Origin: Cohnella thermotolerans DSM 17683
GTDB lineage: Bacteria > Bacillota > Bacilli > Paenibacillales > Paenibacillaceae
DNA: 64,000 nucleotides
Direction: 5' to 3'
Assembly: GCF_000429825.1 (NCBI RefSeq)
Contig: NZ_AUCP01000036.1
Location: forward strand, 1-64,000
Numbering within the stretch: position 1 is the stretch's first letter; each line of letters starts with the position of its first letter. The notes below the pieces were generated by a model, which worked only from the letters and a program-made list of their open reading frames with translations, was not told where the DNA came from and did no database searches. Positions 39,427 to 47,904 of the stretch are shown here, piece after piece. The position numbers and the translations under genes are program-made.

Positions 39427-39466
39427 ACTACGAATAACAACCCTTTTACGACTGGAGATGCGGAAC

Positions 39467-39802
39467 ATGACGCAAATTTATCGGCAAGTTGCCGCTCAAT
39501 GGATAGATGATTATTTGGATCTGTACAACTTCGCCGTTCAAATCGGCGACGAAGCGTGGCAGGAGGAGATCGTCGGCCGCCTGCGGTCGAGAGAGACCCA
39601 CATTCGGGAGCTTGCCGAGCATCTCGCGCTTCAGGAGCTCTGGAGAAAGTTCGACGCCATCAATCGCCGCATGCTCGAAATCTACGACCAGCTAAAAAGC
39701 AACCGGGATGAAGCGAACGTCCAGCGGCTGCGCGAAACGGTGTGGGAGCTGAAGCAGCAACGTGCGATCATCGCGAGCAAAATCAGAGCCCATTGCGCAT
39801 GA
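39467..39802 (+). CDS. Small helical protein of unknown function
   Basis: 111 residues, predicted entirely helical and rich in Arg, Glu and Leu (WQEEIVGRLRSRETHIRELAEH, LRETVWELKQQRAIIASKI), with no cysteine pair or signal. I do not recognise a family. The start at 39467 has GGAG 9 bases upstream and a near-consensus promoter; longer upstream frames read through that promoter and are rejected. It converges on the YheC/D gene, 13 bases away. Confidence 0.75.
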   Translation: MTQIYRQVAAQWIDDYLDLYNFAVQIGDEAWQEEIVGRLRSRETHIRELAEHLALQELWRKFDAINRRMLEIYDQLKSNRDEANVQRLRETVWELKQQRAIIASKIRAHCA

Positions 39803-39815
39803 TCGCAGGCAAACG

Positions 39816-40598
39816 CTATCCCCGCCTCGCTTTTGTGATTTTCAAGTTATAAGTTTGCCCGTATCCCCGGGCCAGCCGGACGATCCGCCGCAGCATCGCC
39901 GGGTCGGGGAGCAGCTTGAACGGTTTCGGATCGGGCCGCGTATTGACCTCCAAAATCCAGGCCCGCAGCTTCCCGTCCACTGCGATATCCAGCCCGAGCT
40001 CGTTCATTCGGGGATGGAAGCGGCCGAATCGCCTCGCCGTCAACCGGGCCAGCCGATCGAACGTTCGCAGCAGCCGCTGCGCGCGCGTCCTCCCCGCCTT
40101 CCGGGCAAGCACACGATCAACCGGATAAATGCTGCCGCCCTGGCTCCCGTTCGTTACCGCTTTGAGCGGATGCGCCACGCGCGCCAGCTTGCCCGTCACT
40201 TCCCAGGTCCGATCGGATCTGCGTTGAATCATCACCCGAAAATCGACGGGGCGTCCCCCGAACCGAAGCCCCCGTATGCCTCTCTGAGCCAAATACGGTC
40301 CGTTCCGTTTATGGGCGTCGATCCACCGGTATACTTCCCGGTAGGTGCTCAACCGCTTTTGCCGCGTCCCCGCGTGGATGCGGTACGTCCCTTGCGCCTC
40401 TCGTTCCACCTTCATGACCCCGTTGCCGAGCGACCCCGACACCGGCTTGACGTACGCCATTCCGTAACGGTCGAGCAGCTTCTTTAACGTCCGTCCGTTC
40501 ATCCGTTTCGTCTCCGGTACATGGGGGGCCAACGCCGGCGAGCCGACCAGCATTTTGGTTTTCTCCCACTTGCTCGTGATCGCGGTCCGTTCGCTCAT
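39816..40598 (-). CDS. YheC/YheD-type ATP-grasp protein (endospore coat-associated family)
   Basis: 260 residues. GMAYVKPVSGSLGNGVMKVER is the nucleotide-binding lysine and loop, VDFRVMIQR and GGSIYPVDR lie in the central domain, and LGLDIAVDGKLRAWILEVNTRPDP is the metal-binding end, all typical of the YheC/D branch of ATP-grasp ligases. Spore-associated; the reaction is unknown. Start at 40598 follows GGAGGAG. It is divergent from the ligase-sbnA-sbnB operon with 174 bases between. Confidence 0.85.
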   Translation of the reverse strand: MSERTAITSKWEKTKMLVGSPALAPHVPETKRMNGRTLKKLLDRYGMAYVKPVSGSLGNGVMKVEREAQGTYRIHAGTRQKRLSTYREVYRWIDAHKRNGPYLAQRGIRGLRFGGRPVDFRVMIQRRSDRTWEVTGKLARVAHPLKAVTNGSQGGSIYPVDRVLARKAGRTRAQRLLRTFDRLARLTARRFGRFHPRMNELGLDIAVDGKLRAWILEVNTRPDPKPFKLLPDPAMLRRIVRLARGYGQTYNLKITKARRG

Positions 40599-40772
40599 TC
40601 GAACTCCTCCCGTCTGCCCGGCTTTCTCTCCGGGGCATCCTGCTTCTACCATATGGCGATTCCGCCGTCGCGGAAGGGCGAGCGCCCGTCCGGTCCATAG
40701 CCCGAACCATCGGAACTTAGGCACATAAAATGGATTGTTGGATATTGGCCGATCAATCGGTGGAGGACAGCG

Positions 40773-41999
40773 ATGAGACAGACGAATTGGTTAGAGAAAA
40801 AAATCGAACGGACGCTCGAAACGTTCCCCTGGTACGGCCTGCTGCATCCGGGAGGCGCCGACGGACTTAGGAAGACGACCGCGCTCGGACAGCTTCCGCT
40901 GATGACGTCGGAGCGGCTGGAGAAGCATTACTACGGGGCTTACCGTCCTCCCGGCGACGTGCGCCGTTTGCGCGTTTACCGGACGTCCGGCACGAGCTCC
41001 GGCATTCGCAAAACGATTTATTACTCGGAGGAAGACGAACGCAGATACGCGGAGATCAAGAGCGGCATTTTCGGGCGGTTCCTGCAAGGGTCTGGCGTCC
41101 GCAACGCCTTGTCCGACATGGGCACCGGCCATGCAGCCGACACGGCCCGGGACGTGTTCCGCCGCATCGGGCTGCAGGCCGAATCGGTATCGTTCCGGCT
41201 GCCGGTCGAACGCCATCTCGAGCGGTTGGAGGCGCTGCGGCCGGGCGTGCTATACACGATGCCGTCCATCCTGGACCGTCTGCTCCAGGCCGCCGATGAT
41301 CCCGCGCGGTTCCGCATCCGCAAAATCATTCTCGTCGGCGAACCCGCGCCGCCCGCATGGCAGGCGTACGTCGCCGAGCGGCTCGGCATCCGGCCGGCGG
41401 ACGTGATGGATACGTACGGATCGATCGAGATCGGAACGCTTGCCTACTTCTCCCACCGGCACGGGAGATACTTGTTCGCCGAAGGCATCGAGGCGGAAGG
41501 ACTGCGCGATGAGCCGCCGATTGCCGGTTCCGGCACGCTTGGAGACGGCGAGTCCGTGCTGGCGCTGACCTCGACGGAGAGGGAGATGTTCCCGGCCGTC
41601 CGGTACGTGACCTACGACGTCGTGCGGGATTTGCGCCCGATCGAGGTCGACGGCGAACGGCGAATGAGCTTTCAGGCCCTTGTCCGCAGGCTGGGACCGG
41701 AATTGAAGCACGGCGAGAAGATCAGCGTGTACGACATCGAGAATGTCGTGTTCCGCCACCTGGAGCAAGCGGTCGTGCGCATCCAGGTGGACGGCAACAA
41801 GCTTCGCGTTCACGTTCGGAGCGAAGGCGCGAATCCGGAACGATTGGCCGCGATCGAGCACGAGCTGATGGACCGGATCCCGGAGATCGGCCAGATGATC
41901 CGCAACCGGCTGCTCGACGAGCTCAAAGTCGTCCAGGCGGACAGCGACGCCCCGTTCGACGGCGAGGCGGTCAAGCATAAGAAGATTTACTACAAGTGA
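40773..41999 (+). CDS. Adenylate-forming ligase, phenylacetate-CoA ligase (PaaK)-like
   Basis: 408 residues, the short PaaK-type ANL fold. The phosphate loop RTSGTSSG (70-77), DTYGSIEIG (213-221) with the tyrosine/glycine pair, YDVVRDLRP (281-289) with the ribose-binding Asp and a C-terminal domain to HKKIYYK. It would activate a carboxylate as the adenylate and pass it to CoA, a thiol or an amine. First gene of an operon with SbnA- and SbnB-like enzymes, 10 bases before sbnA. Substrate unknown; no carrier protein gene is nearby. GGAGG is 6 bases upstream of the ATG. Confidence 0.82.
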   Translation: MRQTNWLEKKIERTLETFPWYGLLHPGGADGLRKTTALGQLPLMTSERLEKHYYGAYRPPGDVRRLRVYRTSGTSSGIRKTIYYSEEDERRYAEIKSGIFGRFLQGSGVRNALSDMGTGHAADTARDVFRRIGLQAESVSFRLPVERHLERLEALRPGVLYTMPSILDRLLQAADDPARFRIRKIILVGEPAPPAWQAYVAERLGIRPADVMDTYGSIEIGTLAYFSHRHGRYLFAEGIEAEGLRDEPPIAGSGTLGDGESVLALTSTEREMFPAVRYVTYDVVRDLRPIEVDGERRMSFQALVRRLGPELKHGEKISVYDIENVVFRHLEQAVVRIQVDGNKLRVHVRSEGANPERLAAIEHELMDRIPEIGQMIRNRLLDELKVVQADSDAPFDGEAVKHKKIYYK

Positions 42000-42009
42000 G
42001 GTGCCGACG

Positions 42010-43008
42010 ATGGAACTCACGGACGGCGTGCTGAAGACGATCGGCCGAACGCCGCTCGTGCGGCTCGGCCGAATGTTCGCGCATGCGCCCTATCAGGTGT
42101 ATGCCAAGCTGGAGATGATGAATCCCGGCGGAAGCGCCAAGGACCGCCCCGCGCTGCGGATGATCGAGCAAGCCGTCGAGCGGGGAGACATCGGCCCCGG
42201 AACGACCGTCGTCGAGTCGAGCTCGGGCAATCTCGCCGTCAGCCTGGCGCAAATTTGCCGGTATTTGGGGCTCGGCTTCGTCTGCGTGCTGGACGCCCGC
42301 ACGACGCCCGTCCATCTGCAACTTCTGCGCAGCCTCGGCGCCCGCATCGAATGGATCGGCAAGCCCGACCCCGAGACGGGCGAATACTTGCCCGCGCGCA
42401 TCCGGCGCGTCCGGCAGTTGCTCAAGGAAATTCCCGACAGCTATTGGCCCAATCAATACGCCAATCCGGACAATTACATGGCCCACTACCTGACGACGCT
42501 GCCGGAGATCGTACAGGAGCTCGGCCGGATCGATTATTTGTTCTGCGGCGTCAGTACGTGCGGGACGGTTCGCGGCTGCGCCGAACGCATCCGCAACGAG
42601 GGCATGACGACGAAGGTGGTCGCGGTGGACGCGGCGGGAAGCGTCATTTTCGGCGCCGGAGAGGGCGGGCGCGCTGTTCGGCGGCTGCCGGGCCTCGGGG
42701 CCGCGGTCGTTCCCCCATTGAACAAGCCGGAATTGGTCGACCGGGTCGTGCATGTAACCGACGCCGACTGCGTGGCGGGCTGCCGGGAGCTGCTCGCCTC
42801 GGAAGCGATTCTGGCGGGCGCCTCCTCCGGAGGGGTGCTGACGGCGATTCGCCGCATGCATGACGACATCGAACCGGACGCCGTATGCGTCGCCATCCTC
42901 GTCGATCGCGGCGACCGCTATTGGGATACCGTTTACAACGACGATTGGGCGACGAGCGTTCCGGGGTACAACGGGAAGCCGACTTCCGGCGGGGAGAGCA
43001 GGCCATGA
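42010..43008 (+). CDS. sbnA: SbnA-like PLP enzyme for L-2,3-diaminopropionate synthesis
   Basis: 332 residues, cysteine-synthase fold. PLP Lys44 in NPGGSAKDRPA, the cofactor loop ESSSGNLAVSLA (69-80) and GVSTCGTVRGC (180-190). The wording SAKDRPA and NQYANPDNYMAHY points to SbnA rather than CysK. In Staphylococcus SbnA joins O-phosphoserine and glutamate to N-(1-amino-1-carboxyethyl)-glutamate. Start ATG at 42010 (GAGG 8 bases upstream) rather than GTG at 42001. Overlaps sbnB by 4 bases, so the pair is translationally coupled. Confidence 0.9.
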   Translation: MELTDGVLKTIGRTPLVRLGRMFAHAPYQVYAKLEMMNPGGSAKDRPALRMIEQAVERGDIGPGTTVVESSSGNLAVSLAQICRYLGLGFVCVLDARTTPVHLQLLRSLGARIEWIGKPDPETGEYLPARIRRVRQLLKEIPDSYWPNQYANPDNYMAHYLTTLPEIVQELGRIDYLFCGVSTCGTVRGCAERIRNEGMTTKVVAVDAAGSVIFGAGEGGRAVRRLPGLGAAVVPPLNKPELVDRVVHVTDADCVAGCRELLASEAILAGASSGGVLTAIRRMHDDIEPDAVCVAILVDRGDRYWDTVYNDDWATSVPGYNGKPTSGGESRP

Positions 43009-43967
43009 TCTACTTGAACGACAGCCATATCGGGGAAATAGGCGTGGATTGGCGGGAGCTGGCCGGCACGATCCGCCAGGTGCTGCGCCTTTACGGCACC
43101 GAGGAAGTCGCACAGCCGCTGAAGCCTTATTTGCGGTTCCGCGATCCGGCGAACCGCATCATCGCGATGCCCGCGTTCGTGGGCGGCGAGGTGGAGGCGT
43201 GCGGCATTAAGTGGATCGCCAGCTATCCCGGCAATCCCGCCCGCGGCCTGCCCCGCGCGCACAACACGATCGTGCTGAACGATCCGGCCACGGGGGAGCC
43301 GGCCGCCTGCTTCCGGAGCAACGCGTTGAACGCGCTGCGAACCGCCGCCGTCAGCGGCGTCATGCTGGACGCGTGGGCGGCCTGGCGCGGAACGCCCTCC
43401 TTCTCCGCGGGAATCGTCGGCTTCGGCCCGATCGGCCGGGCGCATTTGGAGATGCTTGACTCCCTGTTCGGAGAGCGTCTCGAGACCGTCCGGCTGTTCG
43501 ATCCGCGCGGCGTCGATCTGCAGGATTTCGATGCGGACATGCGTGCGCGGACTTTCGTTTGCCGGGATTGGCGGGAAATATACGACCGTTCCGACGTGTT
43601 CATTACCTGTACGACTGCGCGGGAACGTTATATCGACCGTTCGCCCCGCCCCGGCGCGCTGCTGCTGAACGTATCGCTCCGGGATTATGTGCCGGACGCC
43701 GTCAAGGATGTGAACGCGGTCGTCGTGGACGACTGGACGGAAGTATGCCGGGAAAATACCGATATCGAGCGGCTTCACCTGCTGCACGGATGGACGAGGG
43801 AACGCGCCGTCACGCTCAAGGAGGCCGTCATCGGCGGCGGACTGGCGCGTTTCGTTCCCGGCGAGCCCGTCTTTTTCAACCCGATGGGCTTGGCGGCATT
43901 CGACATCGGCGTGGCGGCGCATTATGGGCGCAAAGCGCTGCAGACCGGCGTCGGCGTTCGCTTATAG
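43005..43967 (+). CDS. sbnB: SbnB-like dehydrogenase for L-2,3-diaminopropionate synthesis
   Basis: 320 residues, ornithine cyclodeaminase/mu-crystallin fold. Lys69 in CGIKWIASYPGN, the NAD loop GFGPIG (139-144), ITCTTA and LNVSLRDYVPDAV fit SbnB, which oxidatively cleaves the SbnA product to 2-oxoglutarate and L-2,3-diaminopropionate. Third gene of the operon; the ATG overlaps the sbnA stop. No gene for an NRPS, NIS synthetase or transporter follows. Confidence 0.9.
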   Translation: MIYLNDSHIGEIGVDWRELAGTIRQVLRLYGTEEVAQPLKPYLRFRDPANRIIAMPAFVGGEVEACGIKWIASYPGNPARGLPRAHNTIVLNDPATGEPAACFRSNALNALRTAAVSGVMLDAWAAWRGTPSFSAGIVGFGPIGRAHLEMLDSLFGERLETVRLFDPRGVDLQDFDADMRARTFVCRDWREIYDRSDVFITCTTARERYIDRSPRPGALLLNVSLRDYVPDAVKDVNAVVVDDWTEVCRENTDIERLHLLHGWTRERAVTLKEAVIGGGLARFVPGEPVFFNPMGLAAFDIGVAAHYGRKALQTGVGVRL

Positions 43968-44022
43968 CGGCGCCGTTCAAGGCGCGGGTTGAAGACGCAA
44001 GAACGTTCTTCCGCGGGCTACG

Positions 44023-44068
44023 CAAAATAAAAAGCCGCGCGTCCCCCCTCGGGAGAAACGTCCGGCTT
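44023..44068 (-). terminator. Terminator of the HPP gene (possibly shared with sbnB)
   Basis: AAGCCGGACGT pairs with ACGCGCGGCTT (44032-44068) on the minus strand, followed by TTTTTATTTTG. The plus-strand operon ends 56 bases away and may use the same hairpin. Confidence 0.6.
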
Positions 44069-44160
44069 GAGGTATCGCTAGATTTTCTTGAACAAGTTGA
44101 CCATAAATAAGACGGCCGACGAGATGACGACCGGGGACGGAGGGCGTCCGTCCGGTCCGG

Positions 44161-44688
44161 CTACAACCAGAAAGTCGGGTAGCGGCGCTTCGGATCCAGA
44201 TTGTTGAAAAGCAGCGCAATGAGGACGATGACAATGGCGCCCAGCAAAACTGGGGCGAACAGGAACGACCAGCCGCTCCCCGACGTCATAACGACGATCG
44301 GGTCGGCGCCCGCGGGCGGATGGGTCGTCTTCGTCAGCACCATCAGCCCGATGGCGAGACCGACCGCAACCGCCATGCCGACCGGTCCGGCTCCGAACCC
44401 GTGATAGACGACAAGACCGACCAAGGTCGACAGCAAGTGACCGCCTATGATGTTTCGGGGCTGGGCCAAAGGCGAGTCCCACAATCCGAAGGCGAGCACG
44501 CAGCTGGCCCCGAACGGCGCCATGATCCACTTCGCCGACGTCCAGTCCGACAGCCCGGCCAATACCGCGATCGCCGCAATGCCTCCCGCCGCCGCAATCG
44601 CCGCCGTGCGCCACGCGACCTTGAGCGGGCTTCGGCCCGTTCCTCTCATTTTCGCCCAGTAACCGATTGCTTCATCCTTTCCGGTCAT
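44161..44688 (-). CDS. HPP family integral membrane protein
   Basis: 175 residues with four or five membrane helices. Family hallmarks: APFGASCVLAFG, SPLAQPRNIIGGHLLS and the name-giving HPP in THPPAGADPI. Some HPP proteins transport nitrite; others are uncharacterised, so the substrate is open. Start at 44688 has GAGG 7 bases upstream. Divergent from a GntR-type regulator, with palindromes in the shared promoter region. Confidence 0.88.
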   Translation of the reverse strand: MTGKDEAIGYWAKMRGTGRSPLKVAWRTAAIAAAGGIAAIAVLAGLSDWTSAKWIMAPFGASCVLAFGLWDSPLAQPRNIIGGHLLSTLVGLVVYHGFGAGPVGMAVAVGLAIGLMVLTKTTHPPAGADPIVVMTSGSGWSFLFAPVLLGAIVIVLIALLFNNLDPKRRYPTFWL

Positions 44689-44706
44689 CTCCTCACCTCT
44701 TTTGAC

Positions 44707-44758
44707 TATTTACATAGTTAACTATTAATATTATATTTGCGGCGGTTTGACACGTCAA
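44707..44758 (-). promoter_or_regulatory. HPP promoter and candidate operators
   Basis: -35 TTGACG (44753-44758), 17-base spacer, -10 TATAAT (44730-44735) on the minus strand. TTGACACGTCAA (44747-44758), a perfect 12-bp palindrome, covers the -35, and TAGTTAACTA (44716-44725) is a second palindrome just after the -10. The divergent GntR regulator is the obvious candidate to bind them. Confidence 0.65.
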
Positions 44759-44854
44759 CAAGGTTCATTTTGCTGATAATGTAGTTGGCCTTACAGGTGA
44801 GCCGATGCTAAAATATAAAAATAGAACTAGATGACTATGAAATGGGGTCATTCC

Positions 44855-45826
44855 ATGGATAACGAACTGTCCCTCAAAGTCGACCCTCACCTGACATTCT
44901 CCGTTAACACGCAAATCCGGGAGCAGTTGAAGTGGCTGATCGGAATCGGGAAGATTCGCCCGGGAGATAGGCTTCCCCCCGCCAATCAATTGGCGGATCG
45001 GCTGGGCATTAACCGCAATACGGTGAATTGGGTGTACACCCAGCTTCGGGACGAAGGGCTCGTGGTCATGCAGAAAGGGCGCGGAACGCAGGTGGCCCGC
45101 AGTCAGGCGGTTGCGCAGCTGCAGGAGAAGCGCCAAGCGATGCACCGCTTGCTGACGAATACGATCGGAGAAGCCTCCGCCGCGGGCGCCGAACTCGGCG
45201 AGCTCTTCACGGCGGCTCTCGCCTATACGCTGCTGCATCAAGACACGCCTACCGGCAAGCCCCGTTTTGTATTTGTGGAGTGCAAGGAGCATGACTACCC
45301 TTTCTATCGAAGAGAAATCGAACGCGTAACGGGCGGGGAGGTCCGGACCGTATTCCTTGAGGATTTGCGGGGAGCCGGCTCGGGCGCGGCGGAGGCGCTG
45401 GCCTTCTCAACCATTGTCGTCACGACGCTGAATCACGTGGAAGAGGTGAGAGCGCTATTGACGGGGTTCGAAGCCAGAATCGTCACCATCGGCGCCGCCG
45501 TACACGCGCCCACGCTGCTGGAGATCGCAAAGCTGGCGCCGGGAACGAAGGTAAGCTTCGTCTGCCTGGGAAAAGCCGGCGGGCAATGGATGGCCAGCCG
45601 GGTGAAGGAAGCCGGAATCGCACAGATCGAAGCGGAAAGCTTCGGGCTGGACGATAAAGCGTCGCTCGCTTCAAGCCTGAAACGGTCCGACCGGATCTAC
45701 GCCTCGGCCGCCGCGTACCCCGAGGTGAGCGCGCTTGCGCCGGGCAAGGTCGCGATCTACCCGATGGTTCTGGAGAAAAGCAGCGAGAGCCTGCTCGCGG
45801 AGGCGGGGACGGGGAGCGCCCGTTGA
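44855..45826 (+). CDS. GntR-type regulator with an unrecognised C-terminal domain
   Basis: 323 residues. N-terminal winged helix-turn-helix (IREQLKWLIGIGKIRPGDRLPP, LADRLGINRNTVNWVYTQL, GLVVMQKGRGTQVA; about 18-85). The remaining 235 residues have an alpha/beta look with RFVFVECKEHDY and TIVVTTLNHVEEV but no aminotransferase lysine, so it is not MocR-like; the fold resembles a periplasmic-binding or receiver-type sensor only loosely. Start taken at 44855 with GGGG 7 bases upstream; ATG at 44831 is an alternative. Divergent from the HPP gene. Confidence 0.78.
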   Translation: MDNELSLKVDPHLTFSVNTQIREQLKWLIGIGKIRPGDRLPPANQLADRLGINRNTVNWVYTQLRDEGLVVMQKGRGTQVARSQAVAQLQEKRQAMHRLLTNTIGEASAAGAELGELFTAALAYTLLHQDTPTGKPRFVFVECKEHDYPFYRREIERVTGGEVRTVFLEDLRGAGSGAAEALAFSTIVVTTLNHVEEVRALLTGFEARIVTIGAAVHAPTLLEIAKLAPGTKVSFVCLGKAGGQWMASRVKEAGIAQIEAESFGLDDKASLASSLKRSDRIYASAAAYPEVSALAPGKVAIYPMVLEKSSESLLAEAGTGSAR

Positions 45827-45920
45827 TTGAGGAACAGGCTTGGCGTTCCGGAACCTCGCGGACTGTGGCGGCCACATGGGAGGCGAATTCATTTGTTCGG
45901 CGCGAATCGTTCCTGGCCGC

Positions 45921-46125
45921 CGTGGCGCTAACGAACAGAAAGAACGCTATTTCGCGTCCTTTCTTGTTTGACTAGATCTAACGAACCGGTGACCGCTATT
46001 GGACATGCCTGTCGTGCATATGCGCGTTTTTCCGCCATATAAGGTTGTCTGGGTTCGTTAGCGCTCGAAATCCATCCGTTTTGTTGCCGATGAGGTCTCT
46101 GGTGTTCGTTACGCCCTAACCTGCA
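45921..46125. repeat. Cluster of four short intergenic repeat units in inverted pairs
   Basis: TAACGAAC occurs at 45929-45936 and 45979-45986 on the plus strand and at 46053-46060 and 46104-46111 on the minus strand. Each copy is followed by about 30 bases of related sequence (the first two continue with CGCTATT). The units face one another in two pairs. The surrounding gap (45827-46189) has no gene. Confidence 0.7.
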
Positions 46126-46189
46126 CTCTTCTATTTTGAGTTGGCAGGATTAACCTGATATATTGGATTTATACCATCAATAGAGAGAG

Positions 46190-47827
46190 GTGCCACTATA
46201 TCAGATGAGGAATCGTAGAAGCCATGCCTTCAAAACCGCGGCGACCGCCGTCCTTGCGCTGACGATGGCGCTGCCCGGCGTCGCGGGCGCGGCGCAGGCC
46301 GACTCGACGGGCAGCGGGCTGGCCCCGATCCGGGAGACCGCCGGCAAGCTCGGCGCGCAAGTCCGTTGGGACCGCGCGAGCCGGACCGTTACCGTCACCA
46401 AAGGCACGACGACGCTCGTGCTTACGATCGGGCAAGCGACCGCCACCTTGAACGGAGCTCCCGTTCAGCTCGGCGAGCCGCTTCGGGTCGTGCGCAATCA
46501 AACGCTCATCTCCCCGGATTTGCTCGCCCAATGGCTGGCCGCGGTGTCCGAACAGCCCGAAGAGGCGGCGGATACGGCGGATCTTTTTATTCGCGCACTG
46601 AGCCAAGGGGATGCGAAGCAAGCGCTCCAGTATATGAGCCCCGAGTTCAAGAAGGTGGCAACCGAGCCGCAGCTTCAAAGCTTGTGGGCGGCTTACGGCC
46701 AAGTGTACGGCAACGTCGTCAAGCAGCTGTCCAAAACGACAAGCCGCAACGCCGTCCACGACAACGTTACCTATACCTATCAAACGGACAAAACGCAGCT
46801 CTCTTACACGGTTCGGCTGAATAAAAAAGGCGAAGTAGACGACCTGTACATCGGCACGGCCAACCCTTCGTCCTACCATGCGCCTTCCTACGACCACCCT
46901 TCCGAATATACGGAAGAAGAGGTCACGATCGGCGAAGGGCCTCTCGCCTTGCCGGGAACGTTGACCAAGCCGGCGACGGGCGGCCCGTTCCCCGTCGTCG
47001 TGCTCGTTCACGGCTCGGGAACGCACGACCGCGACTCCTCCATCTACGGGGCGAAGCCGTTCCGCGATCTCGCCGTCGGCCTCGCCGCGCAAGGAATCGC
47101 CGTGCTGCGGTACGACAAGGTCACGTACGAGCACACGTTCAAGATCGCGTCGGACCCGAAGATCACGCTCCGGCGGGAGACGGTAGACGACGCGATCGCC
47201 GCCGTGAACCTGTTAAAGACGAGAGCCGATATCGACGCGTCCCGCATTTTCGTGGCCGGTCACAGCCAGGGCGGGTTCGCGATGCCGCTGATCGTCGATG
47301 CCGACAAGGATCATGCGATCAAAGGCACCATTCTGCTGTCGGCCCCGAGCGGCAAATTTACGGACTTGCTGGTCGAGCAGCAGCAGGAACTGATCAAGCG
47401 GGTCAAGAGCCTCGGGCAGGATACTGCGCCGTACGAGCAGAGCGCCGCGCAGGTGAAGGCGGTGGCCGATATGGTGAACGATCCGCAGTATTCAGCCGAC
47501 CATCTGCCAAGCAACTTCCCGGCTTCCAACGCCTATTGGTGGTACGAGCAAAGGGATTACGTTCCGGTCGAGCTCGCCAAGAAGCAATCCGGTCCGATGC
47601 TCGTGCTGCAAGGGGAGAACGACTTCCAGGTGCCGATCGACCAGTTCGAAGGGTGGAAAAGCGGGCTGCAAAACCGGTCGGACGTAGAGTTCAAGTCGTA
47701 CCCGAAAGTGACGCATCTGCTCGGCGAATACGACGGCGTCTCCACCGGAGCCGAATACGTCCAGCCGAGCAACGTGGCCGAGGCCATCGTCAATGACATC
47801 GCCTCCTGGATCAAGAGAACGCCATAA
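46190..47827 (+). CDS. Secreted alpha/beta hydrolase with N-terminal copper-amine-oxidase-like and DUF3887 regions
   Basis: 545 residues. Signal peptide to about 36 (VAGAAQA), then a stalk-like copper amine oxidase N-terminal repeat (VRWDRASRTVTVTKG to VRNQTLISPDLLAQWL), a DUF3887-type region (ADLFIRALSQGDAKQALQYM) and an alpha/beta hydrolase from about 225 with oxyanion HGSGTHDRD, nucleophile Ser in GHSQGG and a C-terminal His in THLLGEYDG. Likely an exported peptidase or esterase. The start is uncertain: GTG at 46190 overlaps GAGAGG, and an ATG at 46205 lies 14 bases after it. Confidence 0.85.
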   Translation: MPLYQMRNRRSHAFKTAATAVLALTMALPGVAGAAQADSTGSGLAPIRETAGKLGAQVRWDRASRTVTVTKGTTTLVLTIGQATATLNGAPVQLGEPLRVVRNQTLISPDLLAQWLAAVSEQPEEAADTADLFIRALSQGDAKQALQYMSPEFKKVATEPQLQSLWAAYGQVYGNVVKQLSKTTSRNAVHDNVTYTYQTDKTQLSYTVRLNKKGEVDDLYIGTANPSSYHAPSYDHPSEYTEEEVTIGEGPLALPGTLTKPATGGPFPVVVLVHGSGTHDRDSSIYGAKPFRDLAVGLAAQGIAVLRYDKVTYEHTFKIASDPKITLRRETVDDAIAAVNLLKTRADIDASRIFVAGHSQGGFAMPLIVDADKDHAIKGTILLSAPSGKFTDLLVEQQQELIKRVKSLGQDTAPYEQSAAQVKAVADMVNDPQYSADHLPSNFPASNAYWWYEQRDYVPVELAKKQSGPMLVLQGENDFQVPIDQFEGWKSGLQNRSDVEFKSYPKVTHLLGEYDGVSTGAEYVQPSNVAEAIVNDIASWIKRTP

Positions 47828-47843
47828 TTCATCCGATGGATAG

Positions 47844-47872
47844 CGAAAGGCCGGGGACTGCCCGGCCTTTCG
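47844..47872. terminator. Terminator after the alpha/beta hydrolase
   Basis: CGAAAGGCCGGG (47844-47855) and CCCGGCCTTTCG (47861-47872), a perfect 12-bp stem with a 5-base loop followed by TCCGTTTTGT; it may also serve the convergent metallo-hydrolase. Confidence 0.75.
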
Positions 47873-47904
47873 TCCGTTTTGTACGTCCAGAGATTGCTCC
47901 CGCG

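Noticed and set aside
45921-46125. CRISPR-like array
   Set aside because: Only four units, irregular spacing, mixed orientation and no cas gene; better explained as dispersed intergenic repeats.
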